From assembly GCF_011074795.1 (NCBI RefSeq), contig NZ_JAAMPF010000002.1:62001-126000 (forward strand): a DNA stretch of 64,000 bases, given 5' to 3'. The notes below the pieces were generated by a model. The model was not told the origin of the DNA. It did no database searches and worked only from the letters and a program-made list of their open reading frames with translations. Below, piece by piece: positions 9,111-18,250 of this stretch (position 1 is its first letter; every line of letters begins with the position of its first letter). Position numbers and translations under genes: made by a program. Origin of the DNA: Marinobacter salicampi. Lineage in GTDB: Bacteria > Pseudomonadota > Gammaproteobacteria > Pseudomonadales > Oleiphilaceae.

Positions 9111-9570
9111 TCTGACGCTTGAGCCATGCCTTGGTGCTGGGCTGATTGCCGCTGCGCCCTGGCTTGTGCTTACGGTTGCAGCGGCCGCCCTGGGCTCGCT
9201 CCAGGCACCCTGGCTCTGGCTGATAAGCCCACTGGCGCTGCTGGGAGCCGGATGGCAAACCGCTGTGAGCGGCCTGCTAAGATCCCCTCATTCCGTGGTC
9301 AGGCTCACCGTAAAGGAAGGTTTCCTTCAGGCTCAGCTGGCCGATGGCCGTCGGTTTGCTGCGCTGCCAGCGTCCGAAAGTCGCCTGTTCGGTGGGCTCG
9401 GGCTCTTGAAACTGACCCTTGAAGGCTCCACTGTAAAGCCACCATTGGTGGTCATCTATGCATCAGGCGCTAGTGGAAGGTTGGCGGGCAATGTACCCGC
9501 CGACGATTGTCGCCGCTTACGGGTCTGGCTCAGGCTGGCCCCGCCTTCGGGTCCGAAAGCTCCTGCCTGA
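9094..9570 (+). CDS. ygfX: YgfX/CptA-like membrane protein
   Basis: A 158-aa protein with two hydrophobic segments near the N-terminus (about residues 13-35 and 40-55) and a soluble beta-rich C-terminal half. The layout, and the position directly after sdhE with a 17-bp overlap, fit the YgfX (CptA) family. That family was reported as a membrane toxin acting on MreB/FtsZ and paired with SdhE; the toxin role is disputed. The start is a GTG at 9094 inside the end of sdhE. No other plausible start keeps the first helix intact. The assignment rests more on architecture and context than on strong motifs. Confidence 0.75.
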   Translation: MSSRIDLTLEPCLGAGLIAAAPWLVLTVAAAALGSLQAPWLWLISPLALLGAGWQTAVSGLLRSPHSVVRLTVKEGFLQAQLADGRRFAALPASESRLFGGLGLLKLTLEGSTVKPPLVVIYASGASGRLAGNVPADDCRRLRVWLRLAPPSGPKAPA

Positions 9571-9617
9571 GTTTTCCGCGAGCCACAAAGACCACCGAGT
9601 CCACCACGGAGACGCCC

Positions 9618-10613
9618 ATGTCCGCAGCCGACTTTTCAAAGTCCGAAGCCTCAAACCCAGACGGCGCCTGGATCGAGCTACAGGACCAGGTCCTTGTGAG
9701 GGTTTCGGGACCGGGAACAGACAAGTTCCTTCATGGCCAGTTCAGTCAGAACCTGGACGATGTCACGGCCAACAATTCCCCCCGCGCTGCGGCAGCAACT
9801 CCCAAAGGTCGGGCGTTTGCCCTTGTCCGCCTGGTCAGGCATGGTGACGACATCCTTTTCAACCTGCCGGCATCGTCAGCAGACCCCATACTCTCGCATC
9901 TGAACAAATACCTGATGCTCTTTCGTGGCACTGAAATGAGCGTTGAACCCGATGGCCGTTTACTGGGCATTATCGGGACACCCCTGGCTGAAGCACTGCA
10001 GTCGGGGGCTGCGCATAAACTTGATCGGGCGGGGGCGACCATGAGCCTGGGCAACCACCGCCTCATCCGCACCCAAGATACCGCCGAGGGCCTTTCCCGC
10101 TTTGAGTTCTGGCAACTGGAGCCACTTGATGAGGCACTGGCAGACGTCTTTACTCCCGAGCGCCAGGGGACACAAAGCCAGTGGCGTGCCTCGGAAATCG
10201 CCGCTGGCGTTGCCGCCCTTGATCCGGAGACCCGGGAGAAGTATGTGCCCCAGATGCTGAACTGGCAGCACCTGGACGGCCTCCATTTCAATAAGGGCTG
10301 CTACACCGGACAGGAAGTTATTGCCCGCATGCATTTCCTCGGACAGCTAAAGAAAAGCCTGTTCCGCTTGAGAGCCGAGTCCCGCGAGACCGCGCCGGCG
10401 AGCGGAACCCCGGTCATGGCAGAAAGCCGTCCTGCGGGTGAAGTCGTCAATGCAGTAAGCCTACCCGATGGCTCGGTCGAGATGCTGGCGGTGCTGCGCC
10501 ACGACAGCGTGAATTCATCTCTTACGTTGGGTGACACCGACACGCCAGTGGCCCTGCTACCGCTGCCCTACATCGTTACAGAACGTGATGGTGGGGCGAC
10601 GGCAGATACATAA
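9618..10613 (+). CDS. ygfZ: Folate-binding protein YgfZ (Fe-S cluster/tRNA modification factor)
   Basis: A member of the GcvT-like YgfZ family, which uses a folate to support repair or assembly of some Fe-S enzymes, including the tRNA thiomethyltransferase MiaB. The family signature KGCYTGQE is at about residues 226-233, with the conserved cysteine present. I chose ATG 9618, which has GGAG at a suitable distance; the frame extends upstream to 9507 but that part overlaps ygfX and looks non-coding. The protein is 331 aa, near the E. coli length. It follows ygfX by 47 bp; sdhE, ygfX and ygfZ also cluster in enterobacteria, supporting a shared flavin/Fe-S maintenance role. Confidence 0.92.
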   Translation: MSAADFSKSEASNPDGAWIELQDQVLVRVSGPGTDKFLHGQFSQNLDDVTANNSPRAAAATPKGRAFALVRLVRHGDDILFNLPASSADPILSHLNKYLMLFRGTEMSVEPDGRLLGIIGTPLAEALQSGAAHKLDRAGATMSLGNHRLIRTQDTAEGLSRFEFWQLEPLDEALADVFTPERQGTQSQWRASEIAAGVAALDPETREKYVPQMLNWQHLDGLHFNKGCYTGQEVIARMHFLGQLKKSLFRLRAESRETAPASGTPVMAESRPAGEVVNAVSLPDGSVEMLAVLRHDSVNSSLTLGDTDTPVALLPLPYIVTERDGGATADT

Positions 10614-10614
10614 G

Positions 10615-10647
10615 TTGACAGGCACAAGCAGGAGTTTTTGCTATAAA
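10615..10647 (+). promoter_or_regulatory. Extended -10 promoter upstream of the HDOD gene
   Basis: TGCTATAAAT at 10639-10648 is a good extended -10 (TGnTATAAA). A TTGACA occurs at 10615-10620, but 21 bp upstream, too far for an optimal -35; the promoter would rely on the extended -10. It lies 45 bp before the HDOD start codon and just after ygfZ. Confidence 0.5.
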
Positions 10648-10691
10648 TAGCGGGTACGACCATTCATAAACTGCCTGGATCCTGACAAATC

Positions 10692-11525
10692 ATGTCGACG
10701 ATTGCCGAGACTATCAAGACCGACCTCATCACCGCTATCGAGAACGACAAGCTGGTGCTGCCCACGCTGCCTGAGGCGGCGCTTCAGGTTCGGGAAATTG
10801 CAGAGTCTGAGGATTCATCGATACTGGATCTGGTCAAGGTCATCAGTACGGACACGGCCTTGTCCGCACGCCTGATTCGTGTCTGTAACAGCCCGCTTTT
10901 CCGTGGCGCGCGCCAGATTGAAAACCTGAACATGGCGGTCAGCCGCCTGGGTATGTCCTATACCAGTAATCTTGCCATGGGCCTCGCTATGGAACAGATG
11001 TTCCAGGCCACCTCCGACATGGTCGATAAACGCCTGCGCTCAACCTGGCAGACCAGCACCGAGGTTGCCGGTATCTGTCATGTACTGGCCCAGCATTACA
11101 CCAAGCTCAAGCCGGACCAGGCCACGCTAGCCGGACTTGTACACCTGATTGGTGTTCTCCCGATTCTGCGCTACGTGGAGGATCAGGACATCCAGATCAG
11201 CAGCATCATGCTGGACAACGTCATTGACGAACTGCATCCACAGATTGGGGCCCGTATTCTGAAGAAATGGGATTTCCCGTCCGATCTTCAGCAGGTTCCG
11301 CTGGAATACACTCGCTACCAGCGTGAGCTACCACAGGTGGACTACGCGGACCTGGTTACCGTGGCCAACCTCCAGCTGCTGGCCGGCACCGGTCACCCTC
11401 TGACCGAGATGAACTGGAACACAGTCACAGCATTTGGTCGTCTGGGACTCGACCCGGAACTCGACATGAGTGAGGAGGAAGACCTGAATGCCGAAATGGA
11501 AGCAGCCATGGCACTGCTCAAGTAA
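10692..11525 (+). CDS. HDOD-domain signalling protein
   Basis: A single-domain HDOD protein (277 aa), related to HD-GYP domains but without a complete metal-binding HD set. Typical blocks are LPTLPEAALQVREIAES (about residues 18-35), ISTDTALSARLIRVCNSP (about 50-67), and GLVHLIGVLP, where the second-half histidine cluster would be. HDOD proteins act in signalling, often in c-di-GMP, motility or stress pathways, but their biochemistry is poorly known. It has its own probable promoter and is convergent with ung (6 bp between the stops). Specific function unknown. Confidence 0.9.
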   Translation: MSTIAETIKTDLITAIENDKLVLPTLPEAALQVREIAESEDSSILDLVKVISTDTALSARLIRVCNSPLFRGARQIENLNMAVSRLGMSYTSNLAMGLAMEQMFQATSDMVDKRLRSTWQTSTEVAGICHVLAQHYTKLKPDQATLAGLVHLIGVLPILRYVEDQDIQISSIMLDNVIDELHPQIGARILKKWDFPSDLQQVPLEYTRYQRELPQVDYADLVTVANLQLLAGTGHPLTEMNWNTVTAFGRLGLDPELDMSEEEDLNAEMEAAMALLK

Positions 11526-11531
11526 AACGGT

Positions 11532-12281
11532 TCAGACAGAGCTCTTTTCGACGTTTTGGTAGCGGGCCAGCAACCGGTCCTCAGAAGGGAGCTGCCATTC
11601 GATCGGTGTCCGCCCTTCCCTCCTAAGCAGCTGATTCGTTTGTGAGAAGTGGCGGCAGCCGAAAAACCCACGGTAGGCGCTCAGAGGGGACGGGTGCGGA
11701 CCCTCCAGCACATGGTGGCGGTTGCGGTCGATGGCCAACCCCTTTTTTCGGGCATAGCTGCCCCAAAGGATGAACACTACCCCCTCCCGCTCCCGGTTCA
11801 CTGTCTCTATTACCCTGTCGGTAAACACTTCCCAGCCCCGGCCCTGATGCGCGCCAGCCTGACCCTGGGTTACGGTTAGGACGCTGTTGAGCAGCAAGAC
11901 GCCCTGCTCCGCCCATGGCTGAAGACAGCCGTGATCCGGCCGGATGGCACCGACGTCTGACTCCAGTTCCTTGAAGATGTTCACCAGCGATGGGGGCAAG
12001 GGTACGCCCGGGCGTACACTGAAACACAAGCCGTGGGCTTGGCCGGGGCCGTGGTAGGGGTCCTGGCCAAGGATCACTACCGCCACCTGATCCAGCGGTG
12101 TACTGTTCAGCGCGTTAAAGCAGTGGTGGCGGGCCGGATAGATCACCTTGCCCGCCTGCTCTTCGGCGGCCAGAAACTCCGCCAGCTTCACCAGGTAGGG
12201 TTGGCGGAACTCCCCAGACAGATGCTCGGCCCATCCTCTGCCGGGCTTGAGCTGACTGGCCAGACCCTCTACCGCAGACAC
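11532..12281 (-). CDS. ung: Uracil-DNA glycosylase (family 1)
   Basis: Removes uracil from DNA to start base-excision repair. The water-activating loop [14 protein letters not shown] is present with catalytic Asp74, and the DNA-intercalating loop [13 protein letters not shown] with His196. At 249 aa it is slightly longer than E. coli Ung. It starts 3 bp after the lysS stop, so it is probably the last gene of a prfB-lysS-ung transcript. It faces the HDOD gene at its 3' end. Confidence 0.96.
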   Translation of the reverse strand: MSAVEGLASQLKPGRGWAEHLSGEFRQPYLVKLAEFLAAEEQAGKVIYPARHHCFNALNSTPLDQVAVVILGQDPYHGPGQAHGLCFSVRPGVPLPPSLVNIFKELESDVGAIRPDHGCLQPWAEQGVLLLNSVLTVTQGQAGAHQGRGWEVFTDRVIETVNREREGVVFILWGSYARKKGLAIDRNRHHVLEGPHPSPLSAYRGFFGCRHFSQTNQLLRREGRTPIEWQLPSEDRLLARYQNVEKSSV

Positions 12282-12284
12282 AGC

Positions 12285-13796
12285 CTATCGATGCTCTGGA
12301 CGCATGGCCGGGAACAGGATCACATCGCGAATAGAGGCTGAGTCGGTCAACAGCATGGCAAGGCGGTCGATTCCGATACCCTCGCCTGCGGTGGGTGGCA
12401 GGCCGTATTCCAGGGCCGTGACGTAGTCCTCATCGTAGAACATGGCCTCATCGTCGCCCGCTTCTTTTTCGGCGACCTGCTCGCGAAAACGCTCGGCCTG
12501 GTCCTCGGCATCATTCAGCTCAGAGAACCCGTTGGCGATTTCCCGGCCGCCCACGAAGAACTCAAACCGCTCGGTCACAAACGGATCGCTGTCTTTGCGT
12601 CGCGCCAGGGGCGACACTTCCGTGGGGTATTCCGTGATGAACGTAGGCTGGAGCAGTCGGTGTTCGACGGTTTTATCGAAGATTTCCACCTGGATTCTGC
12701 CAAGCCCCCAGGCGTCCTTGAGGGCGATGCCGAGTTCCTTTGCCAGCAGGCGTGCGGCGGCGTCATCAGTGACCTGGTGCTCAGTAAGGTCAGGATTGTA
12801 CTTGAGAATGGATTCAACCACCGTCAGCCGGGCGAAAGGCTTGCCGAAGTCATACTCGATGGTATCGACTTCACCGTCAGCTTTGAGTCGGGTGTTGACC
12901 ACTGTGGTCGTACCCAGCACTGATTCAGCGGTTTCCCGCAACATCGCTTCGGTCAGATCCATCAGGTCGTTGTAGTCAGCGTAGGCCTGGTAGAACTCCA
13001 GCATGGTGAATTCCGGGTTATGCCGGGTGGACAGACCTTCATTCCTGAAATTCCGGTTAATCTCGAAAACGCGCTCAAATCCGCCTACTACCAGCCGCTT
13101 AAGATAGAGCTCCGGGGCGATTCGCAGATACATGTCGATGCCGAGGGCATTGTGGTGCGTAACGAACGGACGTGCGGTGGCGCCGCCGGGAATCACCTGC
13201 AACATGGGCGTTTCGACTTCCATGAAATCCCGCTCGGTGAAGAAATTGCGGATGCAGTTGATGATTTTCGAGCGGGCGTGGAAGACCCGACGGGTATCTT
13301 CATTCACCATCAGATCCACGTAGCGCTGGCGGTACCGGGCCTCGGTATCGGTCAGGCCTTTGTGTTTTTCAGGCAAAGGACGCAGGGACTTGGTGAGCAG
13401 CACGTACTCGTCCATGGAGACATAAAGATCGCCCTTGCCGGACTTGCAGAGGATTCCCCGCACGCCGATCACATCACCGAGGTCCCAATGCCGGGTGCTT
13501 TTCTGGACATCCTTGGTGGCGTAGACCTGAATCCGTCCAGTCATGTCCTGGACCACCTTGAATGCCTTCCGGTCCAGCATCATCCGACCTGCCACCGCTA
13601 CGGTTATCTGCAACTCAGCCAATTCTTCCTTGCTCTTGTCACCGTATTGGGACTGCAACTGCGAGGCGGTGGCGTCGCGACGAAAATCGTTGGGAAAGGG
13701 ATTACCCTGCTGCCGCAGTTCAGCCAGTTTGGCACGGCGCTCAGCAATCAGCTTGTTTTCGTCCTGCTGCGCAGCGTTCGGCGTATGGTCGGTCAT
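12285..13796 (-). CDS. lysS: Lysyl-tRNA synthetase (class II)
   Basis: Charges tRNA-Lys. The N-terminal OB-fold anticodon-binding domain (about residues 60-150) is followed by the class II catalytic core. Motif 1 is around the [17 protein letters not shown] segment, motif 2 is [20 protein letters not shown], and motif 3 is [13 protein letters not shown] near the C-terminus. The 503-aa length is normal. It lies 40 bp downstream of prfB, the same order as in E. coli (prfB-lysS), and 3 bp upstream of ung. Confidence 0.97.
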   Translation of the reverse strand: MTDHTPNAAQQDENKLIAERRAKLAELRQQGNPFPNDFRRDATASQLQSQYGDKSKEELAELQITVAVAGRMMLDRKAFKVVQDMTGRIQVYATKDVQKSTRHWDLGDVIGVRGILCKSGKGDLYVSMDEYVLLTKSLRPLPEKHKGLTDTEARYRQRYVDLMVNEDTRRVFHARSKIINCIRNFFTERDFMEVETPMLQVIPGGATARPFVTHHNALGIDMYLRIAPELYLKRLVVGGFERVFEINRNFRNEGLSTRHNPEFTMLEFYQAYADYNDLMDLTEAMLRETAESVLGTTTVVNTRLKADGEVDTIEYDFGKPFARLTVVESILKYNPDLTEHQVTDDAAARLLAKELGIALKDAWGLGRIQVEIFDKTVEHRLLQPTFITEYPTEVSPLARRKDSDPFVTERFEFFVGGREIANGFSELNDAEDQAERFREQVAEKEAGDDEAMFYDEDYVTALEYGLPPTAGEGIGIDRLAMLLTDSASIRDVILFPAMRPEHR

Positions 13797-13836
13797 GGTG
13801 TCTCGCTAGATTTAGATCGGTTGAAGGTCTGCCTTC

Positions 13837-14932
13837 TCAAAGCGCCATTTTCAGGCTGGCTTCGATAAACTTGTCGATGTCCCCATCCAGCACGGCCTGG
13901 GTATTGCTGGTCTCAACCTTGGTCCGCAGGTCTTTGATACGGCTGTCATCCAGAACATAGGACCGGATCTGGCTGCCCCAGCCGATATCAGACTTGGAGT
14001 CTTCCATCAGCTGCTTCTCGGCGTTCCGCTTCTGCATTTCGTGCTCGAACAGTTTGGCCTTGAGCTGTTTCATGGCCTGGTCCTTGTTCTGATGCTGGCT
14101 GCGCCCGGCCTGGCAGGCCACCACAATCCCTGTCGGATTGTGGGTAAGCCTTACTGCCGATTCGGTCCTGTTTACATGCTGGCCACCGGCACCGGATGCC
14201 CGGTAGACGTCGACCCGTAGATCTGCCGGATTTATCTCGATTTCGAAACTGTCGTCAACCTCAGGCGATACGAATACTGAAGAGAAAGACGTATGTCGGC
14301 GATTGCCGGAATCGAACGGCGATTTACGTACCAGGCGATGGACACCGGTTTCTGTCCGCAGCCAGCCGTAGGCGTAATCACCCTGGAAATGGATGGTGGC
14401 ACTTTTCACGCCTGCGACATCCCCTTCCTGAAGCTCTACAATGCCGGTCTTGAAGCCCCTGCGCTCGCCCCACCGCAGGTACATGCGCAATAGCATCTCG
14501 GCCCAGTCCTGGGCTTCGGTACCACCAGAGCCTGCCTGGATATCAAGATAGGCATTGTTGGCATCCATATCGCCGGAAAACATCCTGCGGAATTCCAGTT
14601 TTTCGAGCTCGGCGTCGAGGCTTTCCAGGTCAGCCACGATTTCGTCGGCAGTAGCCTGGTCGTTTTCTTCCGCAGCGATATCCAGCAGACCTTCGGCGTC
14701 GTCCAGTCCGGAGGTCAGGTTGTCGATGGTTCTGACGATCAGCTCAAGGTCGGACCTTTCCTTGCCCAGCGCCTGGGCCCGCTCCGGATCCTCCCAGACT
14801 TTAGAGTCTTCGAGCTCCCGCTCTACTTCGACCAGACGCTCACTGCGCTGATCGTAGTCAAAGATACCCCCTAAGCGCATTGGTGCGCTCACGCAGGTCT
14901 TTAATTGTCATCACAATCGGATTGATTTCCAT
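13837..14932 (-). CDS. prfB: Peptide chain release factor 2, with programmed +1 frameshift
   Basis: RF2 terminates translation at UGA and UAA. Translation starts at ATG 14932 ([24 protein letters not shown] in two halves), reaches an in-frame TGA at 14860-14858, and must shift +1 to continue as DYDQRSERL to the stop at 13837. The total is 364 aa, the family length. The domain with the stop-codon-reading SPF motif ([11 protein letters not shown]) and the GGQ peptidyl-transfer motif (GAGGQHVN) are both intact in the second frame. Because of the shift, a simple frame scan finds only the part from 14892. It is followed by lysS; recJ lies 141 bp upstream. Confidence 0.96.
14858..14872 (-). promoter_or_regulatory. 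prfB programmed +1 frameshift site
   Basis: On the minus strand the sequence AGGGGGTATCTTTGAC contains all classical elements. These are an internal Shine-Dalgarno AGGGGG (14872-14867), three bases of spacing (TAT), the slippery CTT codon (14863-14861), and a UGA stop (14860-14858) followed by C. Slippage on CUU U moves the ribosome to GAC. In known systems low RF2 favours the shift, giving autoregulation. Confidence 0.95.
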
Positions 14933-15073
14933 GCAACAGCTTCTCACGATTTCGAAATGGTGGCGTTCGTCTTACAAAGAATGTGACGAACCGAACGAAC
15001 TGATAGAACGCGGCATTTTACCGAAAACCCAGCGGTAAATCAGCCGTCGTTTGAAATGCAGGGTTCCCAGCCT

Positions 15074-16810
15074 TCAGGCCGGCTCCAGGTAGTCAATAAG
15101 CAGTTGGAGACTGGTCTTGCCACGGAATGTATTGGCATCGGGTTTATAGACCACCCGCGCTCCGGTACGGGTAAAGTCGGGCACACTCGCCCCCGTGTTG
15201 AAGGCTATGCCATCGAGTATCTCGCCACCATTGCGAGGTCTCAGCACCAGCTTGAGATGGTTTTCGCCCACTATGCGCTGGCGGAGGACATCGAACTCGC
15301 CGTCAAACAGGGGCTCTGGGAAATGTTGCCCCCAGGGGCCAGCCCTGCGCAGCAGCGACGCTGTCTCCAGGCAGAGCTCGTGGGCAGCAAGTTCGCCGTC
15401 GGTTGTGATTGCCGCTTCCAGGTCTTCTGCCGTCACGGCGGCCCGCACGGCCAGATCGAATGCCTGACAGAAAAGGTCCAGATCGTCAGGCGCTATGGTC
15501 ATGCCGGCCGCCATTGCATGGCCACCGTATTTTTTCAGCAGGCCCGGGTGGTGGGCGTCAACCGATGCAAGTACATCCCGGATGTGCAGGCCGGGGATAG
15601 ACCGGGCCGACCCTTTCAGCTCGGTACCACCTTCACCCGGAGCAAAGGCGATAACCGGCCGGTGGGTCTGCTCCCGTAGCCTGGCTGCCAGAATCCCGAT
15701 CACGCCCTGATGCCAATCCGGGTCGAACAAAGCCAGCCCCCAGGGCAGGCCCTCCAGATCCAGCGCCAGGGAAGCCAGCAGATCCTGGGCCTGGGCTTTC
15801 ATGCCGGTTTCTATACTTCGTCTTTCCCGGTTCAGGCTGTCCAGCTCAACCGCCAGGCGGCGGGCTTCGTCCGGCGAGTCTGCCAGAAGACAGGCTATGC
15901 CCACTCCCATGTCATCCAGCCTGCCCGCAGCATTCAGCCGGGGCCCGACCACGAAGCCGAGATCAGCAGCTGATATAACCTGATGGTCGCGACCGGCAAC
16001 TTCCAGCAAGGCCAGTATGCCCGGCCTGGCTTCACCTCGGCGGATGCGTCTGAGGCCCTGCTCTACGAAAATCCGGTTGTTATGATCCAGCGGCACCACA
16101 TCCGCTACAGTGCCCAGGGCGACCAGGTCCAGCAGAACACCCAGGTTCGGCTGCTGGGCTTCGGTCATCTGGCCGCTTTCGCGGAGATGGCGCCGGAGGG
16201 CCGTGAGCACATAGAACATTACCCCCACCCCGGCTGCGTTCTTACTCAGAAAGTCACAGCCTCGCTGATTTGGGTTAACAATAGCGTCCGCGTCCGGGAG
16301 GGTTTCACCAGGCAGGTGGTGGTCGGTCACCACAACCCGGATCCCCAGCGCACGGGCTGCCCGCACGCCATCCACTGCGGCGATGCCATTATCTACCGTG
16401 ATCAGCAGATCCGGGATATTTCCCTCGGCCTGGAGGCGGTCGATAATACCCGGAGTCAGGCCATAGCCATCTGAAAACCGGCTGGGAACCCGGAAGTCGA
16501 TATTTTGTAGGCCCAGCATCGAGAGACCGAGCATGGCAACGGCGGTACTGGTGGCGCCGTCGGCGTCGAAATCACCCAGAATCATTACCCGCTGTTGGCT
16601 GGCAATGGCCTGGGCCATCAACTCCACAGCATGTTCAATGCCACGCAGGTCCATGGGTGACGCCAGGTGCTTCAGGGTGTAACTGAGCTGATCCTCGGAA
16701 GTGACGCCACGAGCCGCATAGAGCCGCCGAAGCAGATCAGGCAGTCGCCCGCCCCAGTGTGTAACAGCGTCAGGAACCGCCCGGCGTAGAATCTTGCGGG
16801 GGTTGATCAT
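15074..16810 (-). CDS. recJ: Single-stranded-DNA-specific exonuclease RecJ
   Basis: A 5'-3' ssDNA exonuclease of recombination and mismatch repair (DHH phosphoesterase family). The conserved motifs are GDFDADGATS (residues 79-88), TVDNGIAAVDG and VTDHHLPG near residue 160, and the DHHA1 motif GGHAMAAGM in the second half. The 578-aa length matches E. coli RecJ (577). It starts 15 bp after thrC. The order hom-thrC-recJ-prfB-lysS is recognisable in Pseudomonas-type genomes. Confidence 0.96.
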   Translation of the reverse strand: MINPRKILRRAVPDAVTHWGGRLPDLLRRLYAARGVTSEDQLSYTLKHLASPMDLRGIEHAVELMAQAIASQQRVMILGDFDADGATSTAVAMLGLSMLGLQNIDFRVPSRFSDGYGLTPGIIDRLQAEGNIPDLLITVDNGIAAVDGVRAARALGIRVVVTDHHLPGETLPDADAIVNPNQRGCDFLSKNAAGVGVMFYVLTALRRHLRESGQMTEAQQPNLGVLLDLVALGTVADVVPLDHNNRIFVEQGLRRIRRGEARPGILALLEVAGRDHQVISAADLGFVVGPRLNAAGRLDDMGVGIACLLADSPDEARRLAVELDSLNRERRSIETGMKAQAQDLLASLALDLEGLPWGLALFDPDWHQGVIGILAARLREQTHRPVIAFAPGEGGTELKGSARSIPGLHIRDVLASVDAHHPGLLKKYGGHAMAAGMTIAPDDLDLFCQAFDLAVRAAVTAEDLEAAITTDGELAAHELCLETASLLRRAGPWGQHFPEPLFDGEFDVLRQRIVGENHLKLVLRPRNGGEILDGIAFNTGASVPDFTRTGARVVYKPDANTFRGKTSLQLLIDYLEPA

Positions 16811-16825
16811 TCAGGGCTCAGACTC

Positions 16826-18226
16826 TCAGGCATGTTTCCAGTGTTCCGCCATGAATTGCTGGACGGTCTTCAGGTCGTGATCGAGTACGGTAAAACGCTC
16901 CTCGCGCTCAAACAGATCCGACAGGTGCTTGGGCAGGGACGGCTGGGACACGACGCCGGAACGGGCCACCGCATCAGGGAACTTGGCCGGGTGAGCGGTG
17001 CCGAGGGTGATCATCGGAACCGCCTTGTCGCGCCGGCACAGCCTGGCAGCCTTGACCCCGATCGCGGTATGGGGATCAAGCAGGTATTCGTTGTGCTCGA
17101 ATATCTCGCGAATCATCGCGCAGGTAGTGTCATCATCAATGGCGGCGCTGTCGAACAGTTTGCGCATGTGCTTCCAGCGGTAATCTTCAATGCTGACCGG
17201 CCCTGACTGGGCCTCCTCCAGCAGCGACCTGACCTCATCACCATTCCTGCCAAGAAGGTCAAAAAGCAGGCGCTCAAAGTTGCTCGACACCATGATGTCC
17301 ATGCTGGGCGAAATCGTATGCTCGAGCTGGTGCTGTTCGTAGCGGTTGCCGCTCAGGAAACGGTGAAGAATGTCATTACGATTGGTTGCGATCACAAGCT
17401 GACTGATGGGAAGCCCCATCTGTCGGGCCAGATAGCCTGCGAAAATATCACCAAAGTTACCGGTGGGAACAGAGAAGGCCATGCTCCTGTCCGGCCCACC
17501 AAGGGCAAGCGAGGCGTGAAAATAGTAGACAATCTGGGCCATGATGCGCGCCCAGTTGATCGAGTTCACCGCCGCCAGCTGGGTCTTGCCACCCAGGAAG
17601 GACTGGTCCCCAAAGCTGGCCTTGACCATACGCTGACAGTCGTCAAAGTTGCCGCGGATGGCGATATTGTGAATGTTGTCGCCGGTTACGGTGGTCATCT
17701 GCCGGCGCTGGACTTCCGACACCCGCTCGTGGGGATGAAGAATGAAGATGTCCACGTGCTTGCACTTGCGACAGCCTTCAATAGCGGCTGAACCTGTGTC
17801 TCCGGACGTGGCACCCATAATGACAACATGCTGATTACGCTTCTCAAGCACATAATCAAGCAGCCTGCCCAACAACTGCAGGGCAAAATCCTTGAATGCC
17901 AGGGTCGGGCCGCGGAACAACTCCATCACCCACTCGTTGGTATCAAGCTGCACAAGGGGGGCGACTGCGTCATGGGCAAACACCTGGTAGGTGTCATCAA
18001 GCATGGACCTGAAGTCGTCCGCCGGCACTGCGTCTTCCACAAACGGATACATCACCTTGAATGCCAACTCACTGTAGGACAGACCCCGCCAGCTTCTGAT
18101 CTCTTCCAGACTGAAGTGAGGCAGGGATTCGGGCACATAGAGGCCGCCGTCCGTCGCCAGTCCTGTCAGCAGAACATCTTCAAACCCCAGGGCCGGCGCC
18201 TTGCCGCGTGTGCTGATGTATCTCAC
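16826..18226 (-). CDS. thrC: Threonine synthase
   Basis: A PLP enzyme converting O-phosphohomoserine to threonine. The PLP-binding lysine is K112 in LAFKDFALQ, and the phosphate-binding SGDTGSAAIEG segment follows. The N-terminus MRYISTRGKAP is typical of the long gammaproteobacterial/fungal-type ThrC (466 aa here). It follows hom by 24 bp, so the two threonine-pathway enzymes are co-transcribed without thrB, as in Pseudomonas, where homoserine kinase is unlinked. Confidence 0.96.
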   Translation of the reverse strand: MRYISTRGKAPALGFEDVLLTGLATDGGLYVPESLPHFSLEEIRSWRGLSYSELAFKVMYPFVEDAVPADDFRSMLDDTYQVFAHDAVAPLVQLDTNEWVMELFRGPTLAFKDFALQLLGRLLDYVLEKRNQHVVIMGATSGDTGSAAIEGCRKCKHVDIFILHPHERVSEVQRRQMTTVTGDNIHNIAIRGNFDDCQRMVKASFGDQSFLGGKTQLAAVNSINWARIMAQIVYYFHASLALGGPDRSMAFSVPTGNFGDIFAGYLARQMGLPISQLVIATNRNDILHRFLSGNRYEQHQLEHTISPSMDIMVSSNFERLLFDLLGRNGDEVRSLLEEAQSGPVSIEDYRWKHMRKLFDSAAIDDDTTCAMIREIFEHNEYLLDPHTAIGVKAARLCRRDKAVPMITLGTAHPAKFPDAVARSGVVSQPSLPKHLSDLFEREERFTVLDHDLKTVQQFMAEHWKHA

Positions 18227-18250
18227 CGTATGTTCCTGTTAACCGATAGA

